A stretch of 64,000 bases of DNA from Vanessa cardui. Its lineage: Eukaryota > Arthropoda > Insecta > Lepidoptera > Nymphalidae. Numbering within the stretch: position 1 is the first letter of the stretch; every line of letters begins with the position of its first letter. The stretch lies in assembly GCF_905220365.1 (NCBI RefSeq), contig NC_061129.1, forward strand, positions 8,184,803-8,248,802. The letters run 5' to 3'. Shown in pieces: positions 49,092 to 61,569 of the stretch. Under the pieces are notes generated by a model. That model was not told where the DNA came from, made no database searches, and saw nothing but the letters and a program-made list of their open reading frames with translations. A program made the position numbers and the translations under genes.

Positions 49092-51589
49092 CGGAATCTG
49101 TGCTATTACGTGGACAGACGCCTCCTACCTTTTGTATATACTTATAAGTGCATACCCACCTTTGTATAACTGCCCGGGGCAAGTAATGTGGTTAGACCCC
49201 TCATTCCATATATCTGGGGCTGATATCTAAACAGGTTAAATCGATGTAATTTAAGAAATATTAAAAATGATTTTAATTATTAATTCGTTATAAAATAACC
49301 GGCGCTACGATTTCAGAAACACATTCTTCGTGATCAATTAAGTTAAACTTATATACTACATAAATAAAAATGTTATACCAACTCTATGACACAATTTTTA
49401 TATAATGATATAGTAATAAATTGTCCATATAATAATGACATACAAGATGAAAATCTGTCAAAGAAAATTAAAACGAAACGATGACATGAATAACTTTTTG
49501 CGATGAGCATTGACATCACTAATTTACAAGGGTAATATATGTCATTAAACACACACACACAAAGATAATTTGACTTTCACATAATTTACATCCATATGCA
49601 GGCAGATTATCTAAGTGCAGACTTTCAAAGCTCAATTTGTAGAACAGACGTAGAACACCACAATCGCACGGCAAATGTGGAGAGATATCACGGCGGACAA
49701 TAACCACAAATTACTGCTCTAAGGCCGATTCATACAGACACACGTAAACAGATAAACCTGTTTATTTGATCGAATATGGCTCGTTTATCACTTTCTCCAT
49801 TTTACTGTCTAGCTCTAGAATTTCTTATCGTTACCTGTCCATAACTTATGAAAACACTTTGTAGGATCGCTTAAATTACTTAAACGCAAAGTAGTCCTGA
49901 CTCCCGACTGAATTTTTAATGACTTCAGAATAAAATATACCCATAGAATAGTTGATGCTAACGTTCCTTGATTTTAAACTGTTCTAAGTATTTAAACAAT
50001 TCCAACAAACCTCATTATTTTACCTTTTAAATTAATTTTAGGTATCCAAGCATTATCGTTTCGATATTGAAATATTTAAATTTCAGATTATTTTTATTTA
50101 CAAATTGGATATTTCTGAAATACATTATTCTCAAGTGATTTTAATCATATTCTCAAACAAACTTCAAAGGACGGGTGTTGTTATACTGATATGAATTCCG
50201 ATTGCATTTTTAGGAAAAACATATATAAGGGAAAAGAGGTGATTTATAGTCATTTTCTAAGTTAAAGCTTTTGAATGTACCGTATATTATTTAAATAGAA
50301 TTTTTATTATGATATTATGTGATTTCTTTAGAAATAAAACGATAATATTACGATACATACGACATCATTAATATTTCGTAATTATAGTATCAGCCTGTAT
50401 AAGTCCTAATCAAAGGCATTCTTTTCTTTTAAGGAAAATATTTGCACATATTTCCACAACGGGACATAATAAATACTGCTTAAAAAATATGCACAAAATA
50501 AGTCTGTTTATTTTTACCAAACAACCTTTTAAACTTATAGAATTGAAAATCCGGTATTAATATCTTCATAATTGATAAATGAGCAGCTTGTTTATATATC
50601 AATTTATTACAACGTATGTTATCAACTCGTAATTAAATAGAGATAAACTGCCCGTAGCCTAGTTTTAATCTGGCTCTTGTCCAGGGTCGGTTTAATTTGA
50701 CCTTATAATGGGCCAAAATTACAAGTTCGGACAAATCTTATGTATAAATACTGTAGATTATAAAACTTAACGAATCTAGCGAATGTACAACTAGAAGCTT
50801 AACCTAGATTTTCTAACGCTAGGCCTTGTTGCGAGATGAAGTTAGTCGTAAAAACTATAACAATTATAATAACCCTAGGAACAAAATACAAGCCAGGATA
50901 TTAGTTCGGTATGCCACTTTCCTCCCGCCGGTGCTATTGACCTACTTATATAGGTATATTGATCTTTCGTTAAACACATTTCTACAAATCATATTTTTTA
51001 AGTTACACGTTACAACTGATACCTATGCCTAAATGGGGATTTAATTAATTGCTCGTTAAAGAAATCTTAATTATGTGTTTCTATATTATATAATTACCAA
51101 TTAGTTTCGACTTTTTTAATTAATTCACTTGCTATTGTTTTATTCCAAAAAGATTGATTTTATTGTAATTAAAGTATTCTAAGTCTATTTAAAAAGGGTA
51201 AAAAGATGAATAAAAATATAATAGAAGATTTTAAATTTACATGGTTATATTTATTATTAAAGTTATTAATTTCGGGATATTTACCATGTTTTTTATTTTT
51301 GTTCGGTGGAGCTCCATATTTCGACATGATCTATGAATGTCTTGTTCACGACACTGTGAAATTAATAACTTTATTAAAATATAATATATATAACTTAAGG
51401 AAAATGAAATCTATTTAAATATTAATCAGAAACCCTTGTGAAACTCAACAGAGATTAGCTAACTGCGTAGATATTATAGTGCACAAGTGTAATTACGAAC
51501 ACAAGTGCAATAAAGTGCTTCACTCGTAGTCCAATGCGACGCCAGTCTGACATGACCTATAAGAGTTACATCTAAATTATATAAAATTG
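49092..51589. other. 2.5 kb of AT-rich intron, no supported gene
   Basis: One open frame worth a note lies at 51206-51418 (+): 70 codons, very AT-rich, with a hydrophobic middle. It has no splice context and no known domain, so it is not called as a gene. Confidence 0.4.
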
Positions 51590-51599
51590 TTTCAATTGA

Positions 51600-51676
51600 A
51601 TATTCAAACCTTCTCCTCAAAAGTAGAGGGGACCTTTAGCCCAGCAGTGGGGAATTTACTGGCTGTTGTTGTTGTC
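51600..51676 (+). mobile_element. SINE 3' end only (TTG tail)
   Basis: Reads attcaaaccttctcctcaaa, agtagaggggacctttagcc, cagcagtggggaatttac and a TTG tail. It is 5'-truncated, as expected of incomplete reverse transcription. A possible 7-base duplication, tttcaat, occurs at 51590-51596 and 51677-51683. Confidence 0.8.
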
Positions 51677-51831
51677 TTTCAATAATCTTGACCAAGGATT
51701 TCGAGACAATTTGACAATGTACCAAAAAGTTCCATATTACTACAAATATAAATAGCTGGCTTGCCTATAAAATTTAACTACCAAAATTGTACGGTCACGA
51801 AAGGAGAATAATCAAGGCATATTCATTTCAG

Positions 51832-51900
51832 GTGTCGGGCGCTATCGAGCTCTCCGACCCGGCCAATTCTGCGGAAATACTACAACGACTACAAAATTCT
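51832..51900 (+). CDS. Internal coding exon (VSGAIELSDPANSAE...)
   Basis: Acceptor tattcatttcag is followed by 23 codons in phase 0, VSGAIELSDPANSAEILQRL then QNS, and a good donor tct|gtaagt at 51901, again phase 0. GC content is far above the flanks and the peptide is amphipathic with a likely helix (SAEILQRLQNS). Being a multiple of three with phase 0 ends, it can be skipped without breaking the frame. I do not recognise the domain. It fits the same gene as the C1 exons and the exon at 63518 by strand and phase. Confidence 0.68.
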
Positions 51901-53754
51901 GTAAGTTATCGCTTTAATCTTATCTCATTGTCTTCGTATTTCTGGATAACTTATTTACGTAAAACGCAAATAATATCATTGTTGGAGTTACGGTTTACAA
52001 TATTTCCGTAATCAAAAATCAAAATATAATTAAATAGTGAAGCTACCATATGTTCGGAATGTAGATACTACCAAGAAGAACCTGCAAGAAACTCAGTAGA
52101 TACTCCTTTTAATATTTAAAATACAAAGTTATGTCAGTTAATTATATACATTACATACAATTACATGTGTATTTAATATATCCTGCCTGGAAGTTAAAAA
52201 GCATTAGTTTGACGCTTTTTTATCGTCTATGTGATCATGTATTGAATAATATGCGTTTGTTATTAATGCGTTTTCTACAAATGATTTGGAGACCAGTCTT
52301 ACACTCGCTGGTTTCGGCTCAGTGAGCATCCTCTTATGAACGTTATCTGATCCGAAGGCTGTATGCGGTGGGAAATTGCTGGTTTCGTGCACTTCCATTA
52401 TGATTATGATTATGGTACGTGAACAAGAAAGTTGCACGTCTGACAGGGTGTCAAAATGCGGTTTGCCTTCTCCTACAGAATATCCAGTTAATTTCAACAA
52501 CGATAAAATTAATCGCGTGCTAAATATGCAATGAAATATAATTATATATAAGATAGCTATGCTTCCAGGAAACAATAAACGGGTTCGTAAAATGCATCGC
52601 ATGATTCAATGGTAAACATATTACAACGACTTACATAGAATTATTTTAATACAAAATTATTTTCATTAAGTAGTTGTTTAAGTCACAAGTCCTAAATTAA
52701 TAATGTTACATATTTTTGCTTTAACGTGGTAAAATCTATTTTTGCGTATTCGTAACGAATCAAGGATTTTATTATAGTAATATTCACATAATTTACTCAC
52801 GATATAGGTTTGTATTATATACTCAATACTCATTTTGCGTTTTAATTGTATTGTGTATACTAAAATTCATTAGATATTAAAGTAGAGTTCCGCATAAACG
52901 TACCCTGGGGAAAATAAACGCAGTGCCTGGATGGACGTTAAACGTAATACAAACATTTACGGGTTCACACTGACGCGGTACAACATTCCACCTCTACTTC
53001 TCTTCCTGTGAGTTTTAAGCAAACATTAACAATGATTTAACAATAATCTTTTTTCCGAGAAAAACTAACCCGAACGTATCAAACTTATGGTCAGTAAAAA
53101 TATCAACAATTTATTTTGACTTTTTTGTGTGAAACGCTGTCATGTATTATTGGTGACGTAAGAATGACATATAAAAGTATTTTATGGGTAACATTTGGCG
53201 AGGTACCAAGTCGCAAGTTGCGACTGCGAATCACAAGCTTAACTTATCTTTAGCAGAAAGCGAGGTAGACGAGAAAAGTCTTGAATGTGCCTGAAATCTG
53301 GAATGGTATCATATTTATTCCCAACTCACCTGAAGCATATTTACGGGAAATACTCTAAAGCTCAATTTTCGTGACAACAAAGAGAATGGGAACGAAAAAT
53401 GATATAATTATCTCGCATCATGCAGAGAATAAATAGATTGTGAATGTAACTTTCTTATTTATTTTGCCTATTTTGAACTACATTTACATTAGAAAACAGA
53501 CAAGTTTCTGTTTTATATTTTAAGTTTTCTTATAATACTCTGTATTTATTTTTTGATATAGTTAGTTGGTGACTACAGCTCATATAAAATAGCATTGCAA
53601 GAAACGATAACGATTCCTTACATCACCAATGCGCTACCAAACTTGGGAGCCAAGATGTTCCTTGTGCAATTAGTTCCATCGGCTCACACACTCAATACTC
53701 ATCTAACCAGTTACAAAAAATAATAAGTATTGCTGTATGGCTGTTGAGTATACT
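51901..53754. other. Intron, no supported gene
   Basis: A 132-codon - strand frame (52204-52602) is the longest non-retroelement open frame in the window; it starts in hydrophobic AT-rich sequence and has a more protein-like second half. Without a domain or splice evidence it is not called. The rest is featureless. Confidence 0.4.
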
Positions 53755-53812
53755 ATGAGTATGTACCTACCCGGAGGCTTGTAGAAAGCCCTACCACCAA
53801 GTAACGAATTGG
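53755..53812 (-). repeat. Family B repeat scrap, inverted
   Basis: gagtatgtacctacccggag followed by cttgtagaaagccctaccac and caagtaacga is the reverse complement of the 5' tip of the family. Confidence 0.6.
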
Positions 53813-54121
53813 GTATTAAATGTACATAAAAAAAGTTCGTATAAAACGAGAAAGTTCTTGCACAATCCGATTTAATAATCGGTAAATATTGATGCCATAT
53901 ATGTATAGACGATGTAAAACTATCATTGAAATAAATTGCTTACTCAGACCTAAAGATCGGGACATAGCAATATCTTACAACTTACTTTATTGCACATATT
54001 GAAATATCTGCTAGATTCAACAAATGTCATGGCCTGGTCGCTTTATAGTAAACTATCTGTTCGCGCACTTTGTCTTAACCAGATACCATACATTAACATT
54101 AAATCTATGATCGATAATATA
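53813..54121. other. Intron, no feature seen
   Basis: AT-rich, nothing recognised. Confidence 0.35.
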
Positions 54122-54131
54122 TCTATCATCG

Positions 54132-54432
54132 AGTCGAGATGGCCCAGTGGTTAGAACGCGTGCATCTTAACCGATGATTGCGGGTTCAAACCCAGGCAAG
54201 CACCGCTGTTTCATGTGCTTAATTTGTCTTTATAATTCATCTCGTGCTCAGCGGTGAAGGAAAACATCGTGAGAAAACCTGCATGTGACTAATTTCATAG
54301 AAATTCTGCCACATGTGTATTCCACCAACCCGCTTTGGAACAGCGTGGTGGAATATGTTCCAAACCTTCTCCTCATAGGGAGAGGAGGCCTTTAGCCCAG
54401 CAGTGGGAATTTACAGGCTGTTGTTGTTGTTG
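54132..54432 (+). mobile_element. tRNA-derived SINE with TTG tail
   Basis: Full-length copy with agtcgagatggcccagtggt, B box ggttcaaaccc, intact body and (TTG)n tail. The flanks tctatcatcg (54122-54131) and tctatgatcg (54433-54442) form a 10-bp target duplication with one mismatch. It is close to the copy at 44831 over the head (cgctg..catgtgcttaattt) and tail, so both belong to the TTG subgroup. Confidence 0.92.
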
Positions 54433-54442
54433 TCTATGATCG

Positions 54443-55260
54443 GTGTGCTGGTTTATAAGTAACGACACATACAATTCGTTTTACATTTAAAATGTTACTG
54501 TACTGTACTATTGTTAAAAAACTATTATTATTTAATGCTAATTTTCGCTTATTTTTAGTATTGTGTAATGAATGATGTTTTCTTTAATAATTGTCGTAAT
54601 TAATATAATTTCCATTTAATATAAAGCAAAGCCTTAAAAGTGGAAAAGCACTTAATTACGTTGTTGTATACTTGTTCTTCAGGTTTCAACTGTTTCAAGC
54701 CGCTAATGACTAGACCACTTGTCTAGAAAATTACCTAAAATGATCTACTCAATTTGTTATACCGACGTTTAGCCTTAAATACTTCTCTATTTGTCAGTTG
54801 CTTACGAAAGATAAGCTGTTTACATTCTCTCCGAACAACTTATAGTAATCAAAGTACAGTAATTTATTGAAACTGTAATTAATACGACAATGCGAAATAA
54901 CCAAAATAAATCACACTGCTGTCTCAACATCATTAATATTATACAGACGAGATATTATGTAACGTATAAAACATATTTGTTTATTATATTTGTCTATAAT
55001 ATGGTTGAAGCCAATTCGTACTTAATGCTTGAGCACGTATCTTATTACCCAATTAGGTAAATAGTGCCTTAGTACATTTAAAGAATTGACAAAATATATG
55101 AATTAGAGTTGATATGAATGCAACAACATTACAGCATATTCCAACACGCTGATGTAATTCATTTGTGGATACACAAGTTGAAATTAGTCATAATCACACG
55201 TTGTTTTCCGTTATCGCCACGAGATGAATTATAAACGCAAATTAAAAGTATTAAAATTCA
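54443..55260. other. AT-rich intron, no gene seen
   Basis: No recognised feature. Confidence 0.4.
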
Positions 55261-55270
55261 GTGTTGCTTG

Positions 55271-55528
55271 TTGCGGGTTCAAACCCAGACGGGTTTGAAC
55301 CCGCAATCATCGTTTAAGATGCAACGACTGGTTCATCTTGTGCTCGGTGGTGAAGGGAAACATTGTGAGGAAACCTGCATGTGTCTAATTTCATAGAAAT
55401 TCTGCCACACGTGTGTTACACCAATTCGCTGTTCCAATCCTGTGGAATATGTTCGCAACCTTCTTCTCAATAGGAGCGCAGGCCTTAGCCCAGCTGTAGG
55501 AATTTTACAGGCTGTTGTTGTTGTTGTT
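55271..55528 (+). mobile_element. tRNA-derived SINE with inverted head
   Basis: The body from tcatcttgtgctcggtggtg to the TTG tail is normal, but the tRNA-like head is rearranged: ttgcgggttcaaaccc (55271-55286) is followed after four bases by its exact inverse gggtttgaacccgcaa (55291-55306) and then by the inverted head sequence tcatcgtttaagatgcaacg. So most of the promoter part points the other way and forms a hairpin. The normal A box in the + direction is missing. Confidence 0.82.
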
Positions 55529-55914
55529 ATTAATTAATATTATTTATTCGATTTCCACCTCTACCTGGACCACATAATCATAGCAAAACCTAGCTAGTCT
55601 CAGATTTACTTTTTAATCGTAAAGTTTTATTTATTTTTCAAATTCGATGGTAAATATTTATCATCAATATCGAATCACATTACTGAACGTACATCAAATG
55701 TTTCTGGTAATTGACATGAATGTCAAACGCAGGCCTGTGGATTCGTTCAATTTTAGAACATTGTTTATGGTAACAACGGATGTTGTTTTCTCTGCACTTC
55801 TAATTTTATGCGCAAAGGCATAATACATTCGGTGGGGAAGCGGAAACGTGGAATGGTATAGTTATGTAAATGAAACATTTGGTTGTATATATATTTGTTA
55901 ATTAAATAAATAAA
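55529..55914. other. AT-rich intron, no gene seen
   Basis: Nothing recognised. Confidence 0.35.
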
Positions 55915-56095
55915 TTGCTGGGCATGGGCCTCGTTTCCTTCCCTTGAAGAGGTTTTCATCATGCAGTTTGGCATACGTCTGAATTTCTTCCGACATTTAC
56001 AGATTTCTAATCGATGATATAAATCAATCCAATGAAAAGTCAGTGGTGCTTGCCGTATTTGAACTCGTAATCATTCTATAAGATTAATGTTTTGC
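55915..56095 (-). mobile_element. Diverged SINE, inverted
   Basis: On the - strand: cgagttcaaatacggcaagc, accactgacttttcattg, gaaattcagacg, caagggaaggaaac and gaggcccatgcccagc follow SINE order with many changes; the middle is poorly preserved. Confidence 0.55.
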
Positions 56096-56359
56096 AGATA
56101 CTGAAACAACTCGGGAAAAATAAATAAATGAATAGGTATTTCTTCGAATTATAGTAGTAAAAACGAGCGCCATACCTTTTTGAGTAAACAGCCATAACAG
56201 TAAACTTCGAAATTCAAATTTTAACAGGCAATAGGAAGCATCGTAAAATTTTAAAGTCACAATTATATATATTTTTGTAAATCGTCGTAACAGATAATAA
56301 AGTGGCTAAATAATTGTTTGGGTTCGTTCGTTCGTTGATGTGTTAAACGTTGGGGGAGC

Positions 56360-56560
56360 GTAACGTACGTGTTATGTTGTGAAGGTGACGGCGGTCGGCG
56401 ATAGAGACGCAACGTATCGGACGCACACCATGCCGCGAGCGCTCGCAGTGCGCGGCGGGCGCGCGACGGAACCGCACTCGGACTCGACCACTGGCATGCG
56501 CCACCGGCGACCTTCGCACCTCACGCGCGCTCCGAATAGATGGCGCGAAAAATCCTGTTA
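56360..56560 (+). promoter_or_regulatory. GC-rich promoter island of exon at 56779
   Basis: A CG-rich block (gccgcgagcgctcgcagtgc, gcggcgggcgcgcgacgga) 220-420 bases upstream of an ATG exon. This is the strongest compositional island in the window. It probably holds the promoter and start of a 5' untranslated region. The 64-codon open frame across it reflects composition. Confidence 0.5.
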
Positions 56561-56714
56561 CCCGGTTTTATAGGAAAAATCGCAGCTAACTTATACATAT
56601 TGTACAGTGAAAAAACGCTAACATTAGCACCCAAATTAAAATACTAACTTTAATTTAAAACAATCTCAACGGTTGCGACGTTGTTCAAAGTTCAAACGCG
56701 ACAACTAATAAATA

Positions 56715-56747
56715 ATGAGCCGTGTCGCCGACGACAGCGAAAGGTGA
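56715..56747 (+). other. Short upstream open frame in 5' leader
   Basis: ATG AGC CGT ... TGA encodes ten residues (MSRVADDSER) and ends 31 bases before the ATG of the exon at 56779, in another frame. If transcription starts in the island at 56360-56560, this upstream frame could lower translation of the main one. Confidence 0.4.
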
Positions 56748-56778
56748 CTTTTGCAAAGCGCACAGGCTGCGGTCAAAG

Positions 56779-56862
56779 ATGAAGTTGTTCAAGAGGAGGC
56801 TGTCATTCAATGGAGATAAACACGGACGCGTTCCCCATTCAGACGATCCTTTTGAGCATGAG
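56779..56862 (+). CDS. Putative alternative first coding exon (MKLFKRRLSF...)
   Basis: ATG at 56779 (context caaagatga) opens 28 codons: MKLFKRRLSFNGDKHGRVPH then SDDPFEHE, ending in phase 0 at gag|gtacct (donor 56863). An in-frame TGA lies at 56716-56718, so no longer frame exists upstream. The N terminus is basic (KRR with RLS, a possible basophilic kinase site), the end acidic. It is the last first exon before 63518, to which it fits in phase, giving an isoform without C1 and without the exon at 51832. It is preceded by the strongest GC island here. I do not recognise the protein family from this piece. Confidence 0.65.
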
Positions 56863-59800
56863 GTACCTTCACAGTAGATTTTATTCGTGCGGGTTATATA
56901 TTAAAAGTTAATTTACAAAAAAATAATAATATATCGTTAGCTTATTTAGTTAAGTTATGAATCGATTAGCTACTAAACGATTTATAATATTAAGCAATAC
57001 ATCTATGTATGTCGATCACTTATTATTGTACTAAAGAACAAACGCGAAGTAATAACTCCTTAGATAAATTTGTATACACAGTAACGACTAACGTCACCGC
57101 GAGATAAGGGTTTTATTAGTGTTTTTTCTAAACATTGTCGCGGCGTTCTTTCCTCGCGGTGTGTGGAGTGCGAAATAAATTGGAAGGCAAGGTTATCTTA
57201 TCAAGCGAAGGCCGCGGGCCGCGTTCTTTGCTTGCTATTCGATTTGCAAATTGAAATTACATCCGACTACTAACGAGTTTGAACGATTACACAAAATGAT
57301 TATAATATTTACGAGTACATCCAGAAGTAGATCGCATATATAGCTGGAACTCGTAAATCTATATTACGAGTAAGTTTATTAGTAAATATATGTCTTGATT
57401 TGACATTTAAATAATTTGAAATCTGCGGATGAAGCGACTAGCAATGAAATAAGTCTAGGTTAATAATGTTACATCACATATGATGAGATCATAAGCAACA
57501 CTAGAATAAATTCAATGTATCTAGATAGGTATGTCTTAGCAAGGCATACATTGTTTGGTAGACCGAAGTTACTTTGCATACATGTTCGGTAGAGACATGT
57601 GTTAGACAAACAATTTTATTATTAGTCGGTAATATGAAACTAATAGACATAATATAATTTATATTTACGTTTTTACGTAACAGAACTAGAAAGTGTCGTT
57701 GTAATAGTTTTCGTATTACTTTCTTTGTACTCAATAAGTGATTGCTTTCATCTCGTGGACCCCACGCACTAGAGGCCTATTAATATTTCTCTAACTCTAC
57801 CCACTTGAAACATTTTTTTTCCATTGTAATATTTCACCATTATAAACACATTAAGTAACTATTACAGCTCAAAGTATAGTTAACTTATTATAGGTTATAC
57901 TCTAAATAGAAATAACTACCCATGTGGGTTGAAAGTTATTCTTCAACAAAGGTAATAAAATCTCAGTAACATTTCTGAAAGAGTTGTAACTTATTTTGTC
58001 AGTGTAATATATTTTTTTTAATATTTATTTAGTGTATCAAAAATCATTTTCTTATATAATTAACTTACATTGTTCGTAATTGTGGTCGCGAGAATGAGTC
58101 AGGCAATGACCGGGTACTTAAGTATCAATTGTGTTTCGATTTGTTTATATGAAGCCATAGTAATTATAAGGGAACACGGTCACTTGGATTACTTACTTGT
58201 AATTTAAGATTATTAAAATAGGTTATATATCTTGATATATAATCAAACAATTTAATGGAAATTATTTTATTTTATTTCATCAAAGTAAAACTATTTCAGC
58301 GCGATGTTTATAAACTCTTATAAATGAACTAACTCAAAAACTTGAGCTAGTTTTTTTACACAAGAAAAAAGTACCGAATAGCAAAAACTTCGGAATCCGG
58401 AGCGATCGTTGCTCGTTCTCTAAGTAATATTGTATCCAAGAAATCGTGTCTTGTTAAGTCGTCCTTGACTATTTCCTAAAAGTTTTGACCTTTTAGCATT
58501 TTGAGCTGATAGATTATTTCATTTATTATTGAAACTGCTTAGAGTCAATATGAATAACTGACTGATTATTATTACAAGTTTTACGACTTTGTTTTTTTTA
58601 TAAGTATTGCGTTAAAATAGAATAAAAAGGGCATATAAATAAATACAAGGAGTCTCATCGGGTCATTCGCTATCTGTCGCTGTGATCGCGCCGCTAATAC
58701 GTGTTCCAATTGTCCTTGGCCTCTGCTAGTGAACATACACTGCCTCAAACGATATGCGATAAATTTTATCAGCGAAATATATCAAAGATACATTCCACAT
58801 GAGGGCCTTTATCTAGATAATATAAATAGTACATTAATCGATTTTTAAACTCTGATAAGGACGCAAAAAATGAAGGACTTTTTTTGATCATATGATTAAT
58901 TAGATTCTTGTTTGAAACTATTGTTATAATGATAAGCCATGTTTGTTTCTGTTTTATTTTCATTTGACCATGAACAATATTATAGCGACCCGATACCTAG
59001 TACTTTAATTGTACAGGATTAATTTTATACACATTTATTGTCTCAAAATCTCTACGAGCAAGCCCGTGCAAACAGCAGAGGCGAACACGTTCTTGATTTT
59101 CTGAAAATTTCTGCGCGTTTTAGAACCTAATAATATTCTATAAATTATTAGAAAACTAAAAGGAAGTCGGTAAAGTTCACAAGTTATGTCGTGACCACAA
59201 AAATTGGCCTTCATTTCATATATATACGTAGACATAGATCATTGTACATGGTACGTTTTCGACAATAAACAGCGTCAAAAGTCATCATATCCAAACAAAA
59301 ATGTACTAAACATTTCAAGTTTATAAAATTAAAAAATTGTTTACGCTTTGAAATATATTTACGTCCGATTAGATAAGATCCATCCAGATCGCACGCACGT
59401 GAGGTGCTGCTGAAGAGCGGGTTTTGTAAATACTGAAACCGTAAATGAATCGATAAAAGCAAATAAACAGATAGACGATGAATTCTATTAATCCCATATA
59501 ATAAAAGTGTTATGAAGCCTTGATCGCATATTTATTACTTTTATAAAGATAAATTGTGGATACTATACTATAATGTACAATAGTATAACTTAGTAGGAGA
59601 CAAAATAAAATAGCCTGTATTCTTAAATTAAGTTCTTTGGCCGAGACAGCATGAAAGATAGATAGACAGTGAGAAAGTTATTTTTGCATTTAAAATTTTA
59701 GTATAGATCGAAAATGTAATAATTGCGTTTCTTTACTTAGTTCATGTTTTCGATAAATGTGTAAGCTATGTACCAGAAGACAAAGAGTGTGCCCTTGACC

Positions 59801-61119
59801 AGGAGACATTTTACACAAATATATCTTACGTCATTCGATTGCACCGGAAGTCTTGTGCAAGTGCAAGGGCTGCCTTGGAAGGACAAAAACAATGCCACCC
59901 ATTTTCTAATTTCCTGTTCTTCAATCTTGATAAAAACTTCAATATCAGATACCTATATAACTATATAAACTTTTACCTTTTTAATTTAGGTTTCAGTTTG
60001 AACAAATGAGGTAGACGTGCTGAAGAAGCTGTGTCATTAATATTCATGCTGTCGTCAAGACTAACGATTTCTCTAGAATGAAAAGCAAACAAACATTCCA
60101 ATATTACTTGCTTAAATATTACATACTAATGAACGACTGTATTTGCTTATGTATTAACACAAACACTTCAAAATTTTGCCGTATTCATGGCGCTTACTTG
60201 ATGCTTTCATCGTGTATTATTTTCAGAGTAATTGAAGAAACAGTAAAACTATTAACAAGTCTTAATTGTCGGACTAAGCTCTCGGTATTTTTCTTAAGGT
60301 TTTGAGCTATGCATGTCCATCTGGCTGAGCTTTCATCTGAATCAATCAATATTCCTTATTATGTTATATATAATGGTATTTTCATTACTTAAGCCGAGTC
60401 ACATTTTAAATTGTGATCTTTCGGTGAAGATGGACTATATTGACCCTCAATATATTATTTTCTTTAGTACTTTAAATCAAACTAACGAAACCGATGATAA
60501 TTATCACGTCTTACTTTGATTTGTTATTAAGGCGTTAAATTTCTTACAAATTGTTTCATTATATATAATTTACGATAGAAAATCAACAATATAAAAGGTG
60601 TTAAATATTAGGCGCGTAGTGTAAAATGTCACTTTATTAGAGTTCGCTTATATGTGTCGAAAGTAGTAGTGAAATGTGAAGTGTATGCAGGCGACGCGGC
60701 CCACGCGTAGCTACGGCTCAGCCAGAATTCGAGCGATGCACCGTCAGACACGTGGGATGTTTATCTTATCTATCTAACATTACTGTTCGATCTATTGTGC
60801 TATTTCGGTAATTTATTAAACTTAAAAAACTTTATTTACCAAAACTATGTAGGAACATAACTTAATGTCTTAAGGCATTCTCTACCAGTTATAGCGCTAG
60901 TTTGCCATAATAACAACAATCTCTATCATTCTTTAGGCAAATCAAATAAATAAAAAGGAATAAAAGGATTTATAAATAAATTACACACATCGAAATAAAC
61001 AAATTTAAAGAAACAAAACTATTGATAATAAAAAGTAATCTAATAAAAAAAAAATACTACGAAGATAAACTTTATATATTTTGTTCAGTATGTGTGATAG
61101 TAACGGTGTCTATTTATTG
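56863..61119. other. 4.3 kb of AT-rich intron, no supported gene
   Basis: Open frames of 60-83 codons (57501-57734, 58769-58963, 59211-59462 on -; 59768-59968, 60078-60519 on +) have no domains or splice context. A short hairpin near 58327-58352 (aactaactcaa/ttgagctagtt) and GC-richer patches at 58640-58730 and 60690-60755 are the only features. Confidence 0.45.
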
Positions 61120-61235
61120 TCCAATTGCGACTTAACTACTGAACCGATCGTAACGATATTTGACATTAAAGTAGCCTGAGACCTGAGACGTGCAAAAACG
61201 ACACAAGGAAAATAATCCACGCGGGTGGCTTTTAG
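61120..61235 (+). repeat. Interspersed repeat scrap (gcgacttaactactgaaccg)
   Basis: The blocks gcgacttaactactgaaccg and aataatccacgcgggtggct are the two ends of a common lepidopteran repeat; the middle is diverged. Confidence 0.5.
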
Positions 61236-61569
61236 TAACAACTTTTCTGTATACCTGTTAAGATGTCTTACGAACTTAACTCAATATAAATTAGGTTCAC
61301 ATAGATTAATAGTTATGAAACTAAATTCGGAACACATGAAACGTGTGATTAAAACACTTTTTCGAGTTTAATTGCGGTTTCAAATGTTAAAAGGATCAAA
61401 GAGCACAATTATGCTCTTCTTAACATTTTTTATGGAATATTGAAGCCTCCGGGTATATGTGTTGAGGTTAATTGACATTACCCAAAGAAATTCACATTAT
61501 ATGACGTTTAACTATTTCTTAACCAAGGCACTATTATTTTGTGAACTAAGATATTATATCCCTTGTGCT

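Noticed and set aside
56379..56573. 64-codon open frame in the GC island
   Set aside because: It lies where a promoter and 5' leader are expected, has no donor in phase and looks like composition-driven sequence.
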